From: Barthelona sp. PCE
Lineage: Eukaryota > Metamonada: BaSk clade
Direction: 5' to 3'
Length of the DNA: 64,000 bases
Assembly (NCBI GenBank): GCA_040285745.1
Contig: JAUFOR010000002.1
Span: 1,674,001-1,738,000 of the forward strand
The notes beneath the pieces are model-generated. The model was given only the letters and a program-made list of their open reading frames with translations, was not told the DNA's origin and made no database searches. Of the stretch, positions 38,765 to 48,156 are shown piece after piece. The position numbers were made by a program, and so were the translations under genes. The first letter of the stretch is position 1. Every line of letters starts with the position of its first letter.

Positions 38765-39604
38765 ATGAACTTGGAAGTTATCGAAGATCCCCATAACGTT
38801 GAATTTGATACCGTTTACGCTATTGGCTTTGCAGAAGATGCCAACGTACGTCACAGACCTACTATGGAGGATGGACATGTCATTTGTAAGAAGTTCTATG
38901 AAAACGACATGTTCTTAGCTGTTTATGATGGTCATGGTGGTGCAGGAGCTTGCCAAGAAGTAGAGAATCTTTTACACATCGCCTTGCTTGAAGAAATGAG
39001 CAAGGGGACAGACCACGACATCGACCAGTGTTTCACAAACGCATACAAAAATGTTGATGAAGAGCTTAACACAATGGGTTTTCAATATGAAGGTTGTACT
39101 GCCGTTACAGTTCTTTTAAGGAATGCCCCCAGCCGCTTTGAAGCCGTTGTGGCGAACGTAGGCGATTCACGTTGCCTCATTGTCACTGAGAACAACGGAT
39201 TTTTCTCAAGTCAGCTCACTGTGGATCACCGTCCCAACAAACCTAAGGAGAGTGCTAGAGTTAAGTCAGAGGGTGGTTTCGTGATCTTCAACCGTGTCAA
39301 CGGTATCCTTGCAGTATCTAGAGCTTTGGGTGATCACGGACTCAAACCTCCTGTCAGCTGTCTACCTGATATAAATCACCGATTCATTATTCCTAACGAT
39401 ATCGCCATGGTGCTCGCTTGTGATGGATTGTGGGATTTTGTTACAAATGAGGCGGTTGAGACTATTGTTGCCGAATGTTGGACTAATGGTGTTAATGCTA
39501 CTGAATGTGCGCAAAAGTTGGTCGACACTTCGTTAGAAAATGATAGTACAGATAACATCAGTGTAATGGTTGTGTATATGAAGGAGCATCCTGAGAAGAA
39601 CTGA
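38765..39604 (+). CDS. PP2C-family Ser/Thr phosphatase
   Basis: 279 residues, almost all catalytic domain. PPM motifs appear in order: RPTMEDGHVI (the Asp of the metal site), AVYDGHGGAGA, GCTAVTVLL, VANVGDSRCLIV, LTVDHRPNKP, LAVSRALGDHGLK, LACDGLWDF and STDNISVMVVYM. All Asp ligands for the Mn2+/Mg2+ pair are present, so it should be active. There is no regulatory extension. Substrates unknown. Confidence 0.95.
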   Translation: MNLEVIEDPHNVEFDTVYAIGFAEDANVRHRPTMEDGHVICKKFYENDMFLAVYDGHGGAGACQEVENLLHIALLEEMSKGTDHDIDQCFTNAYKNVDEELNTMGFQYEGCTAVTVLLRNAPSRFEAVVANVGDSRCLIVTENNGFFSSQLTVDHRPNKPKESARVKSEGGFVIFNRVNGILAVSRALGDHGLKPPVSCLPDINHRFIIPNDIAMVLACDGLWDFVTNEAVETIVAECWTNGVNATECAQKLVDTSLENDSTDNISVMVVYMKEHPEKN

Positions 39605-39655
39605 GCCTAGAGTTGTAAAGAATATTGCTTATTTTGATTAAAAACATAATGTTTA

Positions 39656-42600
39656 TTACAAGTCATCCAATAGGGAGAACTTGGAGATAAGATCCTGTGC
39701 TTTTGATGTTGTAGGTTTATCAGCGCGTTCTTGAACTTCTGCTTCAACCTCCTCTTTAGCTTCAACGTCTTCTTCTTCTTCTTCTTCTTCATCCTTTGGT
39801 CCTTCCAAAGCAATTTCAGATTCTTCTTTTGACTCTACAACATGATCCTCAACAACCTCAGTTTCTACAGTCTTAATTGAAGACACTGGTTGGGCTAACA
39901 TATCAAGCAAACTCTCGTTTGCTCTTTCCTCAATTGTAACGTTTCCATTACTTTGATTATTGTTATTATCGTCAAAATCATCATCATCAAGACGTTCAAG
40001 TTCATCGAATACCTCAATCTGTTGCTTATACAGTCTGGAGTACATTCCGTTCTCAAGCTCCGCGAGTTCGTTGTGTGTACCCTGCTCAAGGACCTCACCC
40101 TTCATAATAACAGTGATATTATCAGCGTGCGCGATAGTGTTGAGTCTGTGTGCAATCATGATGCATGTCCTGTCGTGACTGATGTTACGGATGGCCTCCA
40201 TGACCACTTCTTCAGATTGGGGATCCAAAGCACTGGTAACTTCATCCAATAAGAGCAATTTGGGATTTTTCAACAAACAACGTGCAATTGCTAATCTCTG
40301 TCTCTGACCACCACTCAGCAGTTCACCTCCTTCGCCGACTTCGTTCTCCAAAGTTTCAGGCGTAACAAAATCGTCAGCAGCAGCTAGTTTAACCGCACGC
40401 CAAAAATCATCGGCACGAACCGCTTCACCCTTACAACCGTATGTGATGTTATACTTGATTGTGTCGTTGAATAGCACAGCCTTTTGAGTGACAACACCAA
40501 TCTGGGCAATGAGGGAACGGGGTTGAATATTACGCATGTTGATACCATCAATATATACGTTACCGGCATCATTCTTGCCCGTTACACGGTATGATCCCTG
40601 CATGAGGGACAGTAGTGTGGATTTACCAGAACCAGAACCACCAACAAGTGCAAGACTTGTACCCGCAGGTACTGTGATGTCGACGTTTTTCAGGTTAGGT
40701 TCCTTTTCATCATCACTAGAATCATCATCAGAGTCAGCCAGCGCGTTGGGATACGTAAATGTTACGTTATCTAACTTAATCTCACCCTTGAGATCATCCA
40801 TCAACAAACCTTCATCCATACCGTATTCTGGTGTTCTTGTAATGATCTTGTTGATTGCCTTGAACGAACCAAAACACGTGGCGACGGCTGGCACGACACC
40901 TACAAGTGTCTGGAAAGAGCCGTTAACCATAATTGAAAGGAGAGCCCAGTTGGCCAACTCGGATTGTGTCATTTCACCATCGACGACAAGAAGGAGTCCA
41001 TACCAGAGGCATGATCCGAGAATGCAAGTGTTGAGCAAGTTTTCAATCGATGTACAAATTGCATCAACAAAATTCTGCTTCCGACCTGTCTTCAAGAATT
41101 CTCCCAACGATTTTCTGTACTGTAATATTTCGACATTTTGTTTAAGGAACAGACGAACAGCAGATAGTGCGTTGAACGATTCCATTGATTTAGCGTTGGA
41201 TACAGCACGTGCCATAACAAACTCTTCAGAAATTACAGCTGTGAGACGTGTGGATCTATAAACTGTGAAACACAGTCCGTATATGAACAGGGCGAGCATA
41301 ATGGACGAAAGTTGCCACGACAACATGTATAACTGGAAAACACCAACCACTACTGTGCTCATTGGGTAGAAAATATCAGCCAAGCGCTCTTTCAACAAGG
41401 TTGCCAGCTCATCAACATCAGTTGTCAGGTACTGTTGTAATACACCGGGTGCAGCTGCGGGTGATTGAAGGAAGCCAAGTTCTTGTTTCAATAATGAAGA
41501 TATGAGCATCGATTTTAGCTTCTGACTTGCCTTCTCACCACCAATGGTAAAGAAGAGTTGTCCAATTCCGACAGCAATACCAGTACACGCTGCAAATGTG
41601 AAATATGATAGAGCTAGTGAGTTTGCAAGTTGTACAGCACGCTCAGGGAAATCAGGGAATTTATCAAGTGTATCAATGATACTTGTAGACGTCATTAGTT
41701 TCGCCAAAGGTTCGTTTGACAATGGCGCAAGAACACCTCTTAACAGATTCATGAGAACACCCACTAAAAGCACCCATTTGCCAACAAACATTGTCTGAGA
41801 AAGATGCTTCCATTTGATACTGCTCTCTCTCTTTTTGCTTTTCTTCTTTTGATCCTCGTCCACAAAGCGAATTTCCTCAAGATTAGGGTTTTTATATCCC
41901 TTTACGGAAGCGTAACAAAGCACTGTTTGAGCAATGAAGAGAACTTGAGTTATGAAAAACCTTAGATCCAAGTATCCTGTCTTGGAAAAGCCATACAAGG
42001 AGTGCACCTCCATTACAGTATGATATACAAAGTTAACAATCCAAAAGAGATGTAAAAACATGGGATGGCGCTTTCCAGTATGATAGTTAAAATATGTTAT
42101 GGCGAGAGCTCCACTCCAAATGAAGACACACAATGTTACACTGAGGATACGAACACCAGCTCTGCTATTGCTGCTAGAAGAAGGAACCATTGCAAAGATT
42201 AGTTCCATATCATACAAACAAGCAATTACAATTTGCCAGGTGAATTTCTTTTTAAAGAGTGATGCAAGGGGAAATGGTCTTTTCTTATTTTTTTCAAGAA
42301 GAATTTTTTCGACAACCATATCTCTCCACGGTTTTTGTTTAAAAGCATAAACAATGATAAAAATAAAAAACATGACGCATCCAGGGAAGAAGAACACAAA
42401 GTCTGTGAAACATTCTGATAGATAAGTATATTCTGTCCTTAAACCACCTTCAGAAACTGAGTAAGTTTGGAAAATGGAAAAAAATGTGTTTTGAAGTGCA
42501 CAAAACGACGACTTCCCAGAGTCTACAACGTCAAAAACCAATGAAACTATAATAAAAAAGAAGAAGAACAACACAAACGTTATTAACGGTTTGCTCATCG

Positions 42601-42676
42601 TATCTTGATATGCAGGTTTGCTACTCTCCTGGGCATCATCCAGGCCTGTAATGATGTAGCCCTCTGCGTCTGACAT
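39656..42676 (-). CDS. ABC half-transporter (ABCB type) with extra N-terminal membrane domain
   Basis: 1006 residues from the ATG at 42676 (MSDAEGYIITGLDDAQESSK). An N-terminal set of about five TM segments (about 35-300, TMD0-like) precedes the six-TM ABC membrane domain (about 310-610). One nucleotide-binding domain follows: Walker A GGSGSGKST near 678, signature LSGGQRQRLAIARCLL near 787, Walker B LLLLDEVTSALD near 807, then the switch His in MIAHRLN. A long acidic tail includes a poly-Glu run from a GAA/GAG repeat. TMD0 plus half-transporter is the plan of ABCB6/ABCB9/HMT1-like vacuolar or lysosomal exporters. It must dimerise. Substrate unknown. Confidence 0.88.
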   Translation of the reverse strand: MSDAEGYIITGLDDAQESSKPAYQDTMSKPLITFVLFFFFFIIVSLVFDVVDSGKSSFCALQNTFFSIFQTYSVSEGGLRTEYTYLSECFTDFVFFFPGCVMFFIFIIVYAFKQKPWRDMVVEKILLEKNKKRPFPLASLFKKKFTWQIVIACLYDMELIFAMVPSSSSNSRAGVRILSVTLCVFIWSGALAITYFNYHTGKRHPMFLHLFWIVNFVYHTVMEVHSLYGFSKTGYLDLRFFITQVLFIAQTVLCYASVKGYKNPNLEEIRFVDEDQKKKSKKRESSIKWKHLSQTMFVGKWVLLVGVLMNLLRGVLAPLSNEPLAKLMTSTSIIDTLDKFPDFPERAVQLANSLALSYFTFAACTGIAVGIGQLFFTIGGEKASQKLKSMLISSLLKQELGFLQSPAAAPGVLQQYLTTDVDELATLLKERLADIFYPMSTVVVGVFQLYMLSWQLSSIMLALFIYGLCFTVYRSTRLTAVISEEFVMARAVSNAKSMESFNALSAVRLFLKQNVEILQYRKSLGEFLKTGRKQNFVDAICTSIENLLNTCILGSCLWYGLLLVVDGEMTQSELANWALLSIMVNGSFQTLVGVVPAVATCFGSFKAINKIITRTPEYGMDEGLLMDDLKGEIKLDNVTFTYPNALADSDDDSSDDEKEPNLKNVDITVPAGTSLALVGGSGSGKSTLLSLMQGSYRVTGKNDAGNVYIDGINMRNIQPRSLIAQIGVVTQKAVLFNDTIKYNITYGCKGEAVRADDFWRAVKLAAADDFVTPETLENEVGEGGELLSGGQRQRLAIARCLLKNPKLLLLDEVTSALDPQSEEVVMEAIRNISHDRTCIMIAHRLNTIAHADNITVIMKGEVLEQGTHNELAELENGMYSRLYKQQIEVFDELERLDDDDFDDNNNNQSNGNVTIEERANESLLDMLAQPVSSIKTVETEVVEDHVVESKEESEIALEGPKDEEEEEEEDVEAKEEVEAEVQERADKPTTSKAQDLISKFSLLDDL

Positions 42677-42861
42677 GTTGTTAGACGACTGAAAGGAATG
42701 ATAATTAATACAACAAGCTGGGTGGGTTGTTTTGCTCTCCCGTACCTCCACTGTCTAATGATTGGCCATTGTTGCCAAACATAGTGTCCTGATGTTACGA
42801 TAGATAATGTTTTCAGTTCTTTCACCCTTTTCGAGCAACTTTACACATTTTTATTTGAGTC

Positions 42862-43709
42862 ATGGTATGTTTAAGCGCGTTCGGCGCATTTGGGCAGCAT
42901 TGGGGAGCGGGCACCGCAATGCAGTTTCATTATTTTTGTTTTACATGTTAACTTACTCCTAGTCAAGATTTGATAGCAGAACTACAGCATTCTCGAGTAC
43001 GGGACATCTGAACCAAGTCGAATATGCGCTTAGCGCAATCACAAAGTCATCACCTGTTATTTCTGTGAAGTGTACAGATGGTGTAATTATTTGTTGTTCA
43101 AGGAAAATTGTTTCCAAACTGTTAAACGTCGAGTCCAAGTACCGTACTACCATGATCGATGATCACATTATGATATCTTTTGCCGGTATGGTATCAGATG
43201 CAACAGATTTAATTAATGACGCTAGATTAACGTCACAAAGACACCTTTACAAGTTCCAGACCCCTATTTTGGTTGAGAGCCTTGTTAGAAGTGTAGCAGA
43301 TGAAAAGCACAGTTATACTCAATTTGGAGGTTTAAGACCTTATGGTGTGACATTTGTTTATGCTGGACATGATGAAGCAAGGGGGTTCCAGCTGTTCACA
43401 AGTGATCCGAGTGGTAATTATAAGAGTTGGAAAGCAACTGCATTTGGCAAACGTGATTCCACAGCAATTGCACAATTGAGAGAGGGATATAAGGAGGATA
43501 TGGACCTCGAGGCCGGTCTCAAGCTCATCATGGATGTATACTCTAAAGTAGTAGATACCACTGAGCTCAAGAGTGAAAAAATTGAGATTGCTGTTTTAAC
43601 TAAGAACGAATACGATCAATGTGTTCAACGTCAGTTGTCTACAGAGGAGATTGATGAGTTATTGAGTGTCATTGTGGATGAAGGTGAAAAAGCTGAGGCA
43701 AATGAGTAA
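42862..43709 (+). CDS. 20S proteasome subunit alpha-3 (PSMA4-like), spliced after the start codon
   Basis: join(42862..42864,42963..43709), 249 residues. The first coding exon is only the ATG. The mature start MSRFDSRTTAFSSTGHLNQV is the alpha-type N-terminus, closest to alpha-3 ([21 protein letters not shown]). Further matches are YTQFGGLRPYGVTFVYAG, FTSDPSGNYKSWKATAFG and ELKSEKIEIAVLT. Alpha subunits form the gated outer rings of the 20S core. An ATG at 43065 opens a longer uninterrupted frame, but it would lack the gate helix H0. The start is 185 bp from the divergent ABC transporter. Confidence 0.93.
42865..42962 (+). other. Intron directly after the start codon of proteasome alpha-3 (98 nt)
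   Basis: ATG|GTATGT at 42865; acceptor motif ACTTACTCCTAG ending at 42962; phase 0. Splicing places TCAAGATTTGATAGC directly after ATG and gives MSRFDSRTT. The frame upstream of exon 2 is closed by the TAG of the acceptor itself. Confidence 0.92.
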
Positions 43710-43757
43710 ATTTTATTGTTTTATCATTTTTATCCCGTTTAATTTTTATTTTTTGCA

Positions 43758-46700
43758 ATGTTTCACCCAAAATTCATAGATTTTCAGATTATTTTATGGC
43801 TTTTGGTGTGTACTTTAGCTCTTGCCCAAGACTTTGTTCTACAAAAAGGTGTTAACGAAATTTCTGGGCGTTCAGACTCCGTAATAGAGTTTAAATGGGG
43901 CAAAGATGCCGAAGACGTTTTTATTTTCATTCATGATTGCACAAACGTAACATTTTTATGGTCTGAAGATTTTCCTCAGAAGTCACCATTAAAAAGATTA
44001 TCTGTAAGTAATTCCAAGAACATAAAAGGAATCAGTGTAAGGTCATATGATGTTCAAATTATGGACAGCACACTTTTTCAAACACATTTGGTGGGAGATA
44101 CCCAAATTGGTTCAGGTTTTGAAGTTTTTTTAAGCAACAGCACATTACAAGACTCCAAAATATCATCTATGATAACTTTAAAATCAGAAGATAGTTTATT
44201 ACGTAGCGTTATAGGAGAAGTTGCACAAGTAATCAGCAATACAACTGCATTCATTGAAGTAAGTTTATTGTCTACATCTGAGATGGAGTTGAGGGACTGT
44301 ACACTTGATAACTTTTTTAGCCATGGAATAGATGTTCATATAAAGAATTGTGACATACGCTCAACCACCTTTAAAAATGATGGAGAGTCAATTGTGTTTG
44401 AAGGTGGTATTATTCATTCTATATACGTCACAGGCTTCAGTGATTTGAGCACAGTTAATACTAAATTAGTTGGGGAGATTGTCTTTTACATCAAGAATTC
44501 CATAAACATAGAAGGCACCAACTGTCGTAACATCGTTAATGATTTTAAGCTATATGCTTCAGCAATTGGAACACATATAAAGGGAGCTGGATACCACAGA
44601 ATGGACATGTTTTTTGTTGGAGGTAATGTTTTTATTGAGGATAGTGTGATTAATTACATAAACAATTCATTCGTTAATGAATGGATCGGTCTAGTTGAAT
44701 ATAGGAATTGTACGTTTGGAAAACTTGGATTTCGTTCGCTTGAGAGTAAGAGAAGTCTATTATCAGGTTTAAATATTCAAAATACAACATTTGAAAGTTT
44801 ACAGTTTATGGATATTAGGTTAGGTAATGTGAAAATTATAAATATGCTGAGTATTAAACCACTTATTATGATCCTGTCATCAGATGTTGATCATTTTAGA
44901 TTGATCAATTTAAATTTCAGATATAATCTTCCAACATGGCTTTTGCAAGGAACTTCTACGTTGATTGACGTTTCCTTTATTGACTTTAACATACTGGATA
45001 TTCAGTGGCCTTATGATGACAGATACATGTTTCCGGAATGCCAATTTCTTTCAATGATTAATGGTTTAGTCAGCAACGTTCATGCCAACTCGGTTATGAA
45101 CAGCTATAGGAAGCCGTTGATTGGCTTGACATTCTCCAATGTGGTGTACATGAACTCAACATTATCCTTCTTCACAAGTGATACAACGTTTTTGGATTCT
45201 CACTTTAGCAATGTTACTATGAATAATTTTTTGCCTGTAAGTTCTATGAAGAACGTATCTTTTGTCAGTGTGCGTACTGGGATATTAACAGAACGATGCT
45301 TTGAGATCAGAAAAAATTTTGAACTGATCCACACCACTTTCGACAATTTGAATATAGTTCCAAGTCTATTCAGTATCATATATGTTGAAAAACATACTCA
45401 GATATCAGTGCAAAACGTCAAAATCATGAATTCGGATGTTAGTTCTATTTTCAAGATGGAACAACCTAATCAATCGTTGGCTGCTGTACATATTGATGGT
45501 CTGCTGCTTAATTCTGTTCTTGCAAAAGAGGGAATCTTTAAGTCATCAATTTTTAGTGGAATTGGAAGTTTTTTGTTTGTTCATATTCATATTTCAGATT
45601 GTAGATTCGGTACTGTATTTTCTTATATTAATGATGATCGTTACGCAAGAAACTCTGTCATAATTAGCGATTCTACAGTAATTTCATCGAATTATTCAGT
45701 TTTATTCAGTCTTAAAGAAAATTTAAGCAATACTCAAATTGAAAATTGCACATTTATAATGCCTTTGCATTCAGCATTACTTCATTTTGACTATGGAAGT
45801 TATTTTGGTGATGTATATATTAAAGATTCAAAAATTTTTTTGCCAGCGGACTCGGTACTTATTTTTGAAGCACAATCGCACAGAATAGATCGTTTACTCT
45901 ATTTTTACAACTTAACAATAGACAAACCAAATGAGCATCGTGATAAATATCAGTATATTATGTATACACAGAACATGGTATTCGGAGCGGAACCTGATGT
46001 TCACATGGACGGATTGGACAGATTAATGTCAAATACTACAGACAATTTTAACACAACAATTAAACGAATTGGTCTTAATTCAATTTCCAGATCAAGCATT
46101 GCAATTGTTATGAGAACAGAAATGATGATGTATAATCTTGTATATGTAATTGTGAATCCGTTTTCATTTGGTGTTGTTAGCGAGAAGGGATCTACTTCTG
46201 TTAGACTCCCAATATATGATCGGAGTGTTATTGAGAGGAATGATCTACGGATTGCTGCATTTGATAGCACTATAGGACATAACAGAGGTGTATATACTAT
46301 TGTTGAGAAGACCCAATGCATGAGTGGGTTTGGTTGGAACAGTGATTTGTATCTTTGTGAGCCATGTGCTTTAGGATATCACCAATTTGAGATAGTGAAT
46401 GAACCTAGGTGCAAACTAAATAAGCAGCAAGCTTTTTTGAGTGATTTAGAGCGATCACGCATTTCAGGTGTTACGTACTCTGTGCCACATGGTCAGTTTG
46501 TTGTTGAAAACATTGAAAATGGAACAACAAATATTATTGATTGTCACAACACATTCTGTAACGGGTTTCAGGTGCACGCTGGGTTCAGTGGGCTTTGTGA
46601 ACAGGATCTAACGGAAATTCAGATAGATTTGTTGAAGTTCAACAATTTGTCAATATATGATATAAATGGCTGTTCTTACTCTCATTGTTCAATTGCGTGT

Positions 46701-48056
46701 ACAGATTGTGGCGATATGGGAGATGTGCTATTAACTTCTACAGGTTTTAGTATTTCTGCAACACTTTCTTTCAAGAATGTTTTTTCTAAAGGTTGTTTTG
46801 TAATACCCACAAGAGGAGTATTTATCTTATTGCAAGTGGCTTTTCTGCATTTTCTGCTGGTAAGTTTTATTGTCCGGAAATATCATATTTTAGGTCAATT
46901 TCCTTGGACAAGAATCATTGGAAGATTCACTACTGAGACAGATTTGTTAACCGATTATGAGCTATTCAAGTTCATTGATATCTTTAAAGATTATTTGTTT
47001 ATCCTATGGCCTCTTTTGTTCTCTTTCTCAACAGACACAATTTTTACAAATAATCAGTCCGATTTCACAATGTTTAGGAGTCTTTTAATGAACCCACTTG
47101 CCGTGTTTGCATCGTTGTTAGGTTTGATGTTCAGAAATTTCCCAGTAACAACATTTCCTACATTTTATATTTTATGGTTCTTTCTAATGAGATTCTTATA
47201 TTTTAAACGAGCTTTATTAACTGCAATTGTTGCATTTATTATATTCACTTCTTTTACCATAGTTCCATTATTCATCTTTTTAGGATCATTGTTTTTACTC
47301 ATCTATTTTCAGTTTGTTTTATACAAAAATTGGAAACGTTGGCCATTTTACACTTTATGTTTCATTTGGTTCACAGTTGCTGCATACTATGATATTAGAT
47401 ATTCAGCAGTAACAGGTATTGTATTATTTGCATGTGGTAAGGGCTACAAGGTCAAGAACATAATGTCCATCAATTTTTTCTTTTTGCCTTATGCGGGCTC
47501 ATACATGCTACTTGGGACCATACCTGTTGTTTCAAGGGATCTGTATAATCAACATGGTTTTGATTTAGCGCTTCATTCATTCCTTTCGTTTAAAGAGCAT
47601 TACAATTGGTTCATTAATCCACTTTTGATGGTTATTTTTGTTATTTTCATCATATATTGCTACTGGGAGACCAAGAAACTGACTGAGAACAGTTCACATC
47701 GTTTCCATGTCTTTTTCTATGTTACTCTAATTTTGCGAATGTTTGTTACATTTATAGCTTATATTTCGCACAACACAATACCTCACTTGATATTTTTGCT
47801 CTGTATACTGTTATATGTTATGTTTTATGAACCTTTCAAGCAGTTGAATGCGCTAATGGTTCGAGTGACAGCTTTGTTTGTATTAACAGCGTTTATATTG
47901 GTGATTTTCAGGGAATTAGAGTTTTTGGAGGCTCTTTTAATTGCTATTCCAAGTTTTTATTTTGTCAATATATTTAAGAAACAGGAAAGCAAAGGTAAAA
48001 GTAGCAGCATATTACAGGATGTTTTCGATGAATCATTATTAACTGAAGTTTTTTAG
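43758..48056 (+). CDS. Large surface membrane protein of unknown family, 1432 residues
   Basis: A signal peptide (about 1-23, IILWLLVCTLALAQ) leads into an ectodomain of about 830 residues made of short beta-strands with many N-glycosylation sequons (NCT, NVT, NST, NTT). Recurrent blocks such as 'N..I.nt.f..l.f' suggest a right-handed beta-helix. A Cys-rich module follows (about 854-1010): CMSGFGWNSDLYLCEPCALG, then CHNTFCNGF, GLCEQ, CSYSHCSIACTDCGDMGD. From about 1020 there are roughly ten TM segments (GVFILLQVAFLHFLLVSFIV first) and a short cytosolic tail. The layout recalls large multi-pass adhesin-like proteins of protists, but no family is recognised. It is the largest gene here and intron-free. 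Confidence 0.85.
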   Translation: MFHPKFIDFQIILWLLVCTLALAQDFVLQKGVNEISGRSDSVIEFKWGKDAEDVFIFIHDCTNVTFLWSEDFPQKSPLKRLSVSNSKNIKGISVRSYDVQIMDSTLFQTHLVGDTQIGSGFEVFLSNSTLQDSKISSMITLKSEDSLLRSVIGEVAQVISNTTAFIEVSLLSTSEMELRDCTLDNFFSHGIDVHIKNCDIRSTTFKNDGESIVFEGGIIHSIYVTGFSDLSTVNTKLVGEIVFYIKNSINIEGTNCRNIVNDFKLYASAIGTHIKGAGYHRMDMFFVGGNVFIEDSVINYINNSFVNEWIGLVEYRNCTFGKLGFRSLESKRSLLSGLNIQNTTFESLQFMDIRLGNVKIINMLSIKPLIMILSSDVDHFRLINLNFRYNLPTWLLQGTSTLIDVSFIDFNILDIQWPYDDRYMFPECQFLSMINGLVSNVHANSVMNSYRKPLIGLTFSNVVYMNSTLSFFTSDTTFLDSHFSNVTMNNFLPVSSMKNVSFVSVRTGILTERCFEIRKNFELIHTTFDNLNIVPSLFSIIYVEKHTQISVQNVKIMNSDVSSIFKMEQPNQSLAAVHIDGLLLNSVLAKEGIFKSSIFSGIGSFLFVHIHISDCRFGTVFSYINDDRYARNSVIISDSTVISSNYSVLFSLKENLSNTQIENCTFIMPLHSALLHFDYGSYFGDVYIKDSKIFLPADSVLIFEAQSHRIDRLLYFYNLTIDKPNEHRDKYQYIMYTQNMVFGAEPDVHMDGLDRLMSNTTDNFNTTIKRIGLNSISRSSIAIVMRTEMMMYNLVYVIVNPFSFGVVSEKGSTSVRLPIYDRSVIERNDLRIAAFDSTIGHNRGVYTIVEKTQCMSGFGWNSDLYLCEPCALGYHQFEIVNEPRCKLNKQQAFLSDLERSRISGVTYSVPHGQFVVENIENGTTNIIDCHNTFCNGFQVHAGFSGLCEQDLTEIQIDLLKFNNLSIYDINGCSYSHCSIACTDCGDMGDVLLTSTGFSISATLSFKNVFSKGCFVIPTRGVFILLQVAFLHFLLVSFIVRKYHILGQFPWTRIIGRFTTETDLLTDYELFKFIDIFKDYLFILWPLLFSFSTDTIFTNNQSDFTMFRSLLMNPLAVFASLLGLMFRNFPVTTFPTFYILWFFLMRFLYFKRALLTAIVAFIIFTSFTIVPLFIFLGSLFLLIYFQFVLYKNWKRWPFYTLCFIWFTVAAYYDIRYSAVTGIVLFACGKGYKVKNIMSINFFFLPYAGSYMLLGTIPVVSRDLYNQHGFDLALHSFLSFKEHYNWFINPLLMVIFVIFIIYCYWETKKLTENSSHRFHVFFYVTLILRMFVTFIAYISHNTIPHLIFLLCILLYVMFYEPFKQLNALMVRVTALFVLTAFILVIFRELEFLEALLIAIPSFYFVNIFKKQESKGKSSSILQDVFDESLLTEVF

Positions 48057-48156
48057 ATTGTATCAATTGTCAAAGGAAAGCATATTGTTCACATTGCCGG
48101 AAAACTTACGGATTGCAAATATTAAAAGTGTGGATATTAAGCTAAATAAAAAAATT

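Noticed and set aside
38605-38796. 63-codon ORF overlapping the PP2C start
   Set aside because: Overlaps a strongly supported gene in another frame and has no homology signal.
39768-39791. TTC trinucleotide repeat
   Set aside because: It is the poly-Glu tract in the C-terminal tail of the ABC transporter, not a separate element.
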